DNA of 64,000 bases from Rhodeus uyekii (lineage: Eukaryota; Chordata; Actinopteri; Cypriniformes; Acheilognathidae). Shown in pieces: positions 56,751-64,000 of this stretch. The notes under the pieces were generated by a model. The model was not told the DNA's origin and did no database searches. It saw only the letters and a list, made by a program, of their open reading frames with translations. Numbering within the stretch: position 1 is the stretch's first letter; each line of letters opens with the position of its first letter. The DNA lies in assembly GCA_037043235.1 (NCBI GenBank), contig JAWRVZ010000094.1, forward strand, positions 2,057,001 to 2,121,000, written 5' to 3'. Made by a program: the position numbers and the translations under genes.

Positions 56751-57585
56751 ATGGAGTTTGACTTGTTGGCATTTACTCTTTCTCCCACCATAGATGTTTT
56801 CCAGAAATGCAGGAAGAAAGATCTTATGTTGATTGCAGAGTTCTTTAACATAGGGATCGCTAAAGGTGAAAGAAAGCAAGTCATTAAAGATTTTTTTGTT
56901 TGGAGAACTTGTGCGCAGTGGAATTTTGCCAGACGTAGAAGGTGAAGAACAACCGGTTGTCGAATCACAGGCTTTGGCTGAGGAGGTTCCTTTTAGTGTA
57001 AACGCTATGGAAAGTTCTAACTTTGATCCAGTATTAGCCATTCGTTTGAAAGAGCTAGACCTCAAGGCGAAAGAGCAGGAGAATGAAAACTTGCGTTTAA
57101 AACTCAGAGTTGTACAGGCAGAAACAGACAGAGATGTTCAATTCCACACGTTAGCGAGGAGATCTGAGGAAATGAGCAGGAAACCTATTCCCGTTCCACG
57201 CTCAAGACCTCCCTCACACTCTGGTTCCTCTACGTTCGATCACACACCTGCAACCCCGAATGCAGAGCGGTACACTCCAGATTTTGACGTTAGTAAATAC
57301 ATCAAACTTGTTCCACCTTTTCGAGAGTCAGAGGTTGACTCATACTTTGTTGCTTTTGAACGCATAGCAGGGAAACTTAAATGGCCGAGTGATATGTGGG
57401 CGTTATTGCTACAGTGTAGTTTGACCGGTAAGGCTCAAGAGATTTGCGCATCGTTACCAATTGAGCAGTCTTTAGATTACGAGGTTGTTAAAGCTGCCGT
57501 TCTCAGAGCATATGAACTTGTTCCAGAGGCATACCGTCAAAGGTTCAGAACTCGTTGCGAAGTCAACGAGACAGACTCATGTTGA
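56751..57585 (+). pseudogene. gag (capsid region), two frameshifts
   Basis: ATG at 56751 starts MEFDLLAFTLSPTIDVFQKC. An extra T in a T7 run near 56890 shifts the frame; the gag continues from about 56895 in the 56866-57585 frame (GELVRSGILPDVEGEEQP, a heptad-like stretch LKELDLKAKEQENENLRL, IKLVPPFRESEVDSYFVAFE, KLKWPSDMWALLLQCSLTGK). A second shift at about 57540-57575 interrupts the capsid end (EAYRQRF then QTHVEFAREK). The capsid C-terminal part resembles the SCAN domain, in line with the published proposal that SCAN came from a Gmr1-like gag. Confidence 0.85.
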
Positions 57586-60082
57586 GTTTGCAAGAGAGAA
57601 AAGAGCGTTGTTTGACAAGTGGTGTTTTTCTAGTAAGACAACTACCTTCGAGCAATTGCAAGAGTTACTTTTGTTGGAGGATTTTAAAAGCTGTCTTCCT
57701 GAGGGTGTCCTTGTTCATTTAAATGAACGGAAAGCCGCTTCATTATTTGATGCCGCTGTGTTAGCGGATGAATTCGTCTTAACGCACCAAAATGTATTTC
57801 TGTCCGTACGACCGTTAAACTCTCCGCTTCCTAATAAACGTACGGGGGTTCGAGATTTGTCACGAGCACCGGTACGAATGTCCAAACAATACGGAAACCG
57901 TAGCCGTAAAGATGGACGTCCATGTTTTTACTGCCTAGAGGAGGGTCATCTGATTGCTGATTGTCAGGCATGGAAAAGGAAAAATGCTGAATCCAAAACT
58001 AAGAATGCAGCATTGGTACAAACTCTGTCTGCTGTGAAAGAGGAGTCTATACAGCCTTTTCTCCTTTCTGGCACTGTATCCTTATCTGACACTGAGCATC
58101 AGTCGGTTGTCATTCTGCGAGATACTGGCTCAGCACAGTCCTTTATTCCAAAAGGGGTACTGCCCTTTTCGGAAAAGTCATACACTGGTGCTGACGTACT
58201 AATACGTGGTATTGAGATGGGGTGTGATAGTGTTCCTCTCCATCAGGTACACCTAAAATCTGACCTTGTGAGTGGAGTAGTTAGTCTTGGAGTGCGTGAG
58301 CAGTTACCATTTGAAGGTGTGAGTCTTATTATGGGTAATGATTTGGCGGGTGGTCAAGTTTTTCCCAGACCTATTGTGGTGAACAATGGTAAAGCCGATA
58401 ACTCTAATTTTTCCTGTGAATTCTTGTCTGTATTTCCTGCGTGTGCAGTGACTCGAGCTCAATCAAAGAAATTTGAAGATGTTGTAGGACTTAACGACTC
58501 CTTCTTGCAAGTGTCTCCTGAACCTCTCAAATGTAAATTGCTGGTTGAGCCTGAATGTGGCGAAAGTGTTGACGTCGAGAACTCAAAAGAAACCCTCTCT
58601 GTTCATAGAGATCAGTTAATAGCTGCACAAAAAACAGATCCGTCTCTTGCTCCATGTTTTGACGCAGCAATAGACCATGAACAAGTGCCTCCCCATAAGA
58701 TTGCCTACTATTGTGATAACGGTGTGTTAATGAGAAAGTGGAAACCAGGGTTTGATGAGTTTGACTGTCATGAAGTTCGCAAAATAGTATTACGTGCTGT
58801 CTACCGTCCTCAAGTGTTGAAGCTGGCACATGACAATGTACTTGCTGGTCATTCTGGGGTAAACAAAACCTTTCACCGTATAACCAAATATTACTATTGG
58901 CCAGGATGCAAATCCTCAATAGTCCGGTTCTGTCGAACTTGCGAGATGTGCCAGAGATCGGGTAAACCAAACCAGAAGGTCCCTGTTGCTCCTCTCCATC
59001 CTGTGCCTGTGATGGATGAACTATTTGAGAGCTTGATTTTAGACTGTGTTGGACCGTTGCCTAAAACTAAAAGTGGCCATCAATATGTGTTAACTATAAT
59101 GTGTACTGCTACCCGATTCCCTGAGGCTATTCCCTTGCGTTCTATCAAGTCTCCTGCTGTGATTAAGGCTCTTGTAAAGTTTTGTACCACATTTGGGTTA
59201 CCCAAAGAGATACAGACAGATCAAGGTACTAACTTTACATCAAAAAAATTCACACAAACGTTAGCCACGTTAGGAGTGTTGCACCGTATGTCGAGCGCAT
59301 ACCATCCTGAATCACAAGGTGCTCTTGAACGTTATCACCAGACTCTAAAGACCATGATACGTGCCTATTGTGTTGAAACGGGAAGAGAGTGGGATGAGGG
59401 GCTGCCTTTCCTTCTGTTTGCTACCCGTGAGTCAGTGCAGGAATCAACCGGGTTTAGTCCTGCCTCTCTTGTGTTTGGCCATACAGTTCGTGGCCCACTG
59501 AAAATGCTCAGCGAACAGCTGTTGTCTGTGACTCAATCCCCAGTGGCAGTGTCAGAATACGTCAGATCTTTTCGAGAGCGTCTGCATAGTGCATGGGTTA
59601 TTGCAAAGAAACATCTCAGTGCTACCCAGATTAAAATGAAAGCACGCTTTGACAAGAAAAGTGTTGACCGAAAGTTCAAGCCTGGTGAGCTTGTTCTTGT
59701 CCTATTACCCGTTCCAGGGTCAGTGTTTGCTGAGAAATTTTCAGGGCCCTACACAGTTGAACGACAAATTAGTGACACCAACTACTTAATTGCCACCCCA
59801 GATCGGAAAAGACAAAAACGTGTCTGCCATATAAATATGTTGAAGCGGTATTTGAAACGTGAAGATAAAACTACTCCCTGTGTTGCAGGTATGGCTCCAG
59901 TAACCTCTTTCTCCACTGTCAGTTATTGTCTTTCAGAGGATGATTTAATAGACAAAGCTCCTACCAATTCGGAGGGAAAGCTCAAGAATTCTATAAGTCT
60001 GCAAAACCTACCTAACAATCTTTCCTATTTGACAGACTGCCAGCGCCGAGCCCTGTTACAGCTGGTAGACAAATATCCTTAA
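57560..60082 (+). CDS. gag end, CCHC finger, protease and integrase
   Basis: A long uninterrupted frame (open from 57485, real coding from the frameshift on). Numbering from Met at 57485: SCAN-like end to about residue 100; zinc knuckle C147-x2-C150-x4-H155-x4-C160; aspartic protease D213-T-G; integrase zinc domain H449, H456, C486, C489; catalytic core D520, D579, E615 (35 residues between the last two, a DD35E core); GPY-type module near residues 740-790 (SGPYTVERQI, NMLKRYL). All key residues are present. The frame ends at TAA 60080-60082, where related proteins would continue without a break into RT (KYP then LFADVPG in the same frame), so I treat the stop as a mutation. Confidence 0.9.
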   Translation, partial: KSTRQTHVEFAREKRALFDKWCFSSKTTTFEQLQELLLLEDFKSCLPEGVLVHLNERKAASLFDAAVLADEFVLTHQNVFLSVRPLNSPLPNKRTGVRDLSRAPVRMSKQYGNRSRKDGRPCFYCLEEGHLIADCQAWKRKNAESKTKNAALVQTLSAVKEESIQPFLLSGTVSLSDTEHQSVVILRDTGSAQSFIPKGVLPFSEKSYTGADVLIRGIEMGCDSVPLHQVHLKSDLVSGVVSLGVREQLPFEGVSLIMGNDLAGGQVFPRPIVVNNGKADNSNFSCEFLSVFPACAVTRAQSKKFEDVVGLNDSFLQVSPEPLKCKLLVEPECGESVDVENSKETLSVHRDQLIAAQKTDPSLAPCFDAAIDHEQVPPHKIAYYCDNGVLMRKWKPGFDEFDCHEVRKIVLRAVYRPQVLKLAHDNVLAGHSGVNKTFHRITKYYYWPGCKSSIVRFCRTCEMCQRSGKPNQKVPVAPLHPVPVMDELFESLILDCVGPLPKTKSGHQYVLTIMCTATRFPEAIPLRSIKSPAVIKALVKFCTTFGLPKEIQTDQGTNFTSKKFTQTLATLGVLHRMSSAYHPESQGALERYHQTLKTMIRAYCVETGREWDEGLPFLLFATRESVQESTGFSPASLVFGHTVRGPLKMLSEQLLSVTQSPVAVSEYVRSFRERLHSAWVIAKKHLSATQIKMKARFDKKSVDRKFKPGELVLVLLPVPGSVFAEKFSGPYTVERQISDTNYLIATPDRKRQKRVCHINMLKRYLKREDKTTPCVAGMAPVTSFSTVSYCLSEDDLIDKAPTNSEGKLKNSISLQNLPNNLSYLTDCQRRALLQLVDKYP

Positions 60083-61479
60083 CTATTTGCTGACGTGCCA
60101 GGTAGAACATCAGTACTGACCCATGATATTGATGTGGGTAACTCTTCTCCGATCAAACAACATGCATATAGGGTGAACCCAAAGAAACGTGCAATCTTAA
60201 GGGAGGAGGTTGAGTATATGTTGCGTCATGATCTTGCAGAGCCTAGTCAAAGCCCATGGAGTTCCCCTTGTATATTGGTACCCAAGCCCGATTCCTCATT
60301 TTGATTTTGCACTGACTATCGTAAGGTTAATAAAGTCACTAAAGCGGATTCATTTCCGTTACCACGAATGGAGGATTGTGTGGACCGGGTGGGCACGGCT
60401 AACTATGTCACCAAGTTAGACCTTCTTAAAGGCTATTGGCAAGTGCCTCTTACCCCTCGTGCTTCTGAGATTTCTGCGTTCGTCACCCCAGATCACTTTT
60501 TGCAATATAAAGTTCTAGCGTTTGGGATGAGAAATGCACCCGCAACCTTCCAACGCCTAATGCAAACAGTGCTAGCAGGTGTCACAAACTGTGAAATTTA
60601 TATAGACGATGTGGTGGTCTATTCAAAAACCTGGCCGGAAAATATGAAAGTAGTTGAGAATGTGTTCAGTAAATTAGCAGCAGCATCGTTAACTCTGAAT
60701 GTTGCAAAATGTGAGTTTGGAAAAGCAGTTGTCACTTATCTGGGAAAGCAGGTGGGCCAAGGGTGTGTGAAACCTGTGAGTGCCAAAGTAGAAGCTATCC
60801 TAAAGTTCCCTGCACCAAGCAACAAACGTGAGTTGCGCAGATTTCTTGGGATGGCAGGCTACTATCGGGGGTTCTGCAGAAATTTCTCTGAAGTAGTTTC
60901 TCAACTTACCGATTTGTTAAGCAGTAAACGTAAATTTGTGTGGAATAGTGACTGTTCACTGGCCTTTGACGCAGTAAAAGATCTGTTGTGTAATGCTCCT
61001 GTGCTCTCTGCCCCTAACTTTGATAAGTCATTCAAGCTGCAGGTGGATTCCAGTGCAACGGGGGCCGGAGCAGTGCTATTGCAAGAGGATGAATATGGTG
61101 TTGACCATCCTGTCTCCTACTTTTCAAAAAAGTTTACCATCCATCAGAAGCGGTACAGTACCATCGAAAAGGAGGCTTTAGCCCTCTTACTGGCGCTTCA
61201 GCACTTTGATGTTTATGTAGGAGGTAGTACCACTCCTCTGCTGGTTTACACAGACCATAACCCCTTAACTTTCATTTCACAAATGGCAAATTCAAATCAA
61301 CGCTTAATGAGGTGGGCTTTAATGATACAAGAATACAATCTTGACATTCATCATCTAAGAGGATCTGAAAATGTGATTGCAGATGCTCTGTCCAGGTCTG
61401 TTAGTCCTGAAAAAGGAAGTGTTGCTTGTTTTTGTTTTTGTTTTCTTTCTCTCTGTATGTTGGTGAAATACAAGGAGAG

Positions 61480-61500
61480 AAACAAACTTAATGGTGGGGG
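61480..61500 (+). promoter_or_regulatory. Polypurine tract before the 3' LTR
   Basis: AACAAACTTAATGGTGGGGG directly precedes TGTTACG. The G-rich end is the expected plus-strand primer. Confidence 0.75.
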
Positions 61501-61531
61501 TGTTACGTCCCTAAGGACGCAAGTGTTTATT
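61501..61531 (+). repeat. 3' LTR stub, broken at a hairpin
   Basis: Thirty-one bp identical to the start of the 5' LTR, then unrelated sequence beginning AAGTTGGCTT-GAGA-AAGCCAACTT, a perfect 10-bp-arm hairpin (61532-61555). Confidence 0.88.
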
Positions 61532-63530
61532 AAGTTGGCTTGAGAAAGCCAACTTAGTGATATTGTATCTAAACTTATTATTCTTACCTAAAATTCTAAA
61601 AGCATCTCCTCCTAGAGCTTTAAAGCTACAACCACTAAACTCTGCTCAGACTTCAGACCTGTTCTGACTTGAGTTGCTATCCCTTTTCAGACTGATCAGA
61701 CTTATGATTTTGGATAAAACTGAAGATTAAAATCATAAAATCTCCATAGACTTTCACTAATGAAGTGAAAACTGAATTTTAGATAGAGCGTCCACCCCAT
61801 CTATTGGTGACATAACAACATTAAACCTGATATATAATACATTTCAATACAGTATGTGTGAACATGTCCATTCCAATGGGCATGCATTTTTTTTTTTAAA
61901 TCCTGAAAAAAAACTTGCAGGTCTACAATCGATTTTTTACTTTAATTAGTAAGTTAAATCTCTCTATTTTACATACATAATATCACAAAATTACACCCCT
62001 GTCAGTGAGAACACTGAAGTTTGAACGAATCAGAGCGCTGCAATTCAAAGCCTCAAAGCTTTTCAAAGCCGCCATTACTGCTGGAGAGAGATCATAATCT
62101 CCTAAAATAGATTTATGTGAGAGAGTTTATGATCAAACGGAAATTGTTTCAGATTATCAAGTAACCACTGCAGCGTGTTTGCTTGAAGATTTATGCACTT
62201 ATATGGCCGAATTCTGACTCTCATTCGTCTTTACTCAGCAACGGATTTTCACTGTTGAGCACATTACTATGGGGAAGGTAAGTGAAAGAAGTTTAAACGC
62301 GCGTCCTCTCCTGGACTCGCGCCAACGCATAACCGTCTAAGCGCCTACGTTTATTTATGTACTTTATTGCTGAATTCTGACTCTCGCTCGTGTATACATA
62401 GGGAATGCAGAAACATGAATATACATTGGAAAGGCTTCCCTGAGCAGCGCGCGCTGACTCTCTTCAAATGCAGCGTCTAACAGTCAAAGTTATTTATAAC
62501 TAATTCTTGAGTATATAGTTACATTGTGTTAATTCTTTTATCTGCTTTTAACTAAAGTCTGACTCCTGTTCTCGAGTTCAAACGCGCTTCCTGAGCAGAT
62601 TCGCTGATAGATCGATGTTTTGTGAACACTTAAACAGTAAATGAAATAAGATTTTTAAAGGATGCAAAAAACATGGCAGATCGATTCAAACTGTAAATTG
62701 CTTGAGATTAAAAAAAACTGCATTACTCTGCTGCATTACTTGAGCAGGAATTATTTTTAAAATGCTAATATTTAAGTTATTTTGTTTCCCATGGAGGAAG
62801 GCTTTATACAAATATTACATTGCGTTGATTCCTTTATCTGCTATAATTGCCGTGTTGAACTGAAGTCTGACATGGCAGATCGATTCAATCTGAAAACTGC
62901 TTGAGATTAGAAAAAAACTGCATTACTTTCCCCATTGTACTTGGCAGGAATGATTTAAAAAATACTAATATTTAAGTTATTTTATTTCACAGGAAGAAAC
63001 ACTTTATATATACATATATCTCCTTCAGACCAGAATTAGGTTCCAGGTTTCTGAAAAAAAAAAAATTAATATCCCATTAAATTAGGCATCTATTAATGAG
63101 TAAGAAAAAAAATCATAACTCCTTCATAGCAATTTTTGTTGTCAATTGCAGTGGACATTTGGTCTTAACAGCTGTGAATATCAAACTAATATAAACCAAT
63201 ATAACAAAAAATAAATAAACATAAAAAAATCCCAAGGTCAAGAACTTGAACAATATAACATTTCAACTTTAATTTTGAGGTTTTTGTTTTACAAATTGCA
63301 CATTTAATAAAATAAACCTCTAATAGAAAATGCATTAGAGTCAGTGCAGTCACTTTACACACACACACATTTCCTGTGTGTATCTTTCAAGGTATTCCCC
63401 AGTGGCACAGAGCAGTAGTGCACTTTGCACTAATCACATTAAATAAATAATTGTATATTCTGCATATGACATTTTCTCAAAAATGTATTATTACTGTGAT
63501 AACTGTAGTATTTATCTCATATGAGAACAT
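61532..63530. mobile_element. Unclassified repeat starting with a hairpin
   Basis: Starts at the hairpin inside the LTR stub. No coding support. It may be a DNA element inserted in the LTR whose other end I cannot place, or simply sequence beyond a deletion. It contains a tandem duplication at 62519-63000. Confidence 0.35.
62519..63000 (+). repeat. Tandem duplication, about 200-300 bp unit
   Basis: Unit 1 (TTACATTGTGTTAATTC... GCAGATCGATTCAAACTG...CTAATATTTAAGTTATTTTG) is repeated from about 62817 (TTACATTGCGTTGATTC... GCAGATCGATTCAATCTG...). The second unit is shorter. Confidence 0.75.
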
Positions 63531-63536
63531 TACATA

Positions 63537-63830
63537 CAGTGATACCTCGGTTTACGAGTTTAATTCGTTCCAAGAGCGAGCTCGTATCCCAAAATGCTCG
63601 TACACCAAAACAATTTCCCCCATAAGAATGAATTAAAAATCAATTAATTCGTTCCACACGACCATAAATGCCCATTTTAAATATTTTGTTTTTAATTTAC
63701 CCTATTAATTACAGTTAAAATTATAACAATTAAGATCTCATATAAATACTCTTTAAACAGACAATTACACTTTAGACAATTAAACTCTAAAGATACTTGA
63801 CAATTTACTGTAACTCACTTTAAGCAGCGT
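63537..63830 (+). mobile_element. pogo/Tigger-like left end
   Basis: TA followed by CAGTGATACCTCGGTTTACG, with repeated CTCGTA words (GAGCTCGTATCCC, GCTCGTACACC), as in known Tigger-type ends. The right end was not found before 63830. Confidence 0.5.
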
Positions 63831-64000
63831 CTGCTGGCATGAATGAGATAAGAGATAGAGGAGGGAGGGGGAAAACACAAAACCTGGATTCAAGTGCAAA
63901 TGAGTGAATTTATTATAATAGTGCAGAAAACAAACGAAGTGATAATCCAGAGTGAAAGTAGTGGAACGGGAGACGCGCGCACGACCACCGCGAGCGCCGG
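63831..64000. other. Window end, possible LTR start
   Basis: Purine-rich, then GC-rich sequence with a TTTATTATAATAG (possibly a reverse-strand poly-A signal). Cut by the window edge, so it cannot be assigned. Confidence 0.3.

Larger units (their letters stand above)
55773..61531 (+). mobile_element. Gmr1-like Ty3/gypsy LTR retrotransposon (INT before RT)
   Basis: 5' LTR, tRNA-Pro primer site, gag, CCHC finger, protease, integrase, then RT and RNase H, a purine-rich tract and the first 31 bp of a 3' LTR. Integrase upstream of RT is the Ty1/copia order, but the RT, RNase H and integrase sequences are of Ty3/gypsy type; this combination defines the Gmr1-like group described from deuterostomes. 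Disruptions: two gag frameshifts (about 56890, about 57560), TAA at 60080-60082, TGA at 60302-60304, and a broken 3' LTR. It is otherwise well preserved over 5.7 kb. Confidence 0.93.
60083..61543 (+). pseudogene. Reverse transcriptase and RNase H (downstream of integrase)
   Basis: Same frame as the integrase. RT: RVNPKKRAILREEVEYML, SQSPWSSPCILVPKPD, TGA at 60302-60304, then FCTDYRKVN, KLDLLKGYWQVPLT, FGMRNAPATFQRLM and the YIDD catalytic box (60599-60610). Connection: LRRFLGMAGYYRGFCRNF. RNase H: LQVDSSATGAGAVLL, STIEKEALALLLAL, VYTDHNPLTF, ending DALSRSVSP at about 61410. The frame then runs through the purine tract into the LTR stub. Only the two stop codons appear to disable pol. Confidence 0.9.

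Noticed and set aside
58527..58970. 147-codon minus-strand frame
   Set aside because: Antisense shadow of the protease-integrase frame.

Overview
This is vertebrate (teleost) DNA made almost entirely of transposable elements. The mix points to a cyprinid-type fish: tRNA-derived SINEs with the tail typical of fish, many short-tailed L2-like LINE 3' ends, Tc1, hAT and PIF/Harbinger DNA transposons, and three unusual retrotransposon classes that are well known in zebrafish (DIRS, Ngaro and Gmr1-like Ty3/gypsy). I see no complete host gene. One possible host exon, a membrane segment plus cytoplasmic tail, lies on the minus strand at 40360-40598. Species and family names are assigned by eye, without database searches.

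Layout. 1-7.8 kb: a SINE; a Tc1-like element split by a 1.6-kb solo LTR and a hAT; DIRS, gypsy and LINE remnants on the minus strand. 7.83-15.53 kb: a five-level nest in which a solo LTR contains a hAT, which contains a second hAT, which contains a 4.4-kb DIRS element with inverted terminal repeats and an internal complementary region, which carries a tRNA-Asp-like insert in gag. The three outer levels are closed by exact target-site duplications (TSDs). 15.5-18.4 kb: LTR containing hAT containing LTR, then Tigger/hAT/Tc1 scraps. 18.4-20 kb: no recognised repeats. 20-24 kb: a degraded PIF/Harbinger element with both of its genes (transposase and Myb/SANT-like protein). 24-27.3 kb: LTR and LINE pieces. 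28.8-29.9 kb: a solo LTR with a hAT inside.

30.5-37.8 kb: a Harbinger element with a four-exon transposase pseudogene; intron 1 is interrupted by a 5.3-kb Ngaro-type tyrosine-recombinase retrotransposon with the split direct repeats A1...B1-A2-B2. 38.5-40.2 kb: a solo LTR with a hAT inside. 40.2-43 kb and 45.6-47.6 kb: low-repeat DNA with microsatellites. 43-45.6 kb: LTR fragments, a Tigger-like MITE and a nearly full-length Tc1. 47.6-49.7 kb: Tc1-type transposase remnants and a LINE insert. 51.8-55.5 kb: LTRs, a LINE 3' end, a hAT, and a deleted chromodomain-type gypsy element.

55.77-61.53 kb: the most intact element, a Ty3/gypsy-type LTR retrotransposon whose integrase lies upstream of reverse transcriptase (order gag-PR-INT-RT-RH, as in Gmr1-like elements). 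It has a tRNA-Pro primer-binding site, a DD35E integrase and an intact YIDD box. It is disabled by two gag frameshifts and two pol stop codons, and its 3' LTR breaks off after about 31 bp at a short hairpin. 61.5-64 kb: unclassified repeats, including a tandem duplication and a pogo/Tigger-like end.

The genes are not a pathway. The window records successive insertions, and the TSDs allow them to be ordered.
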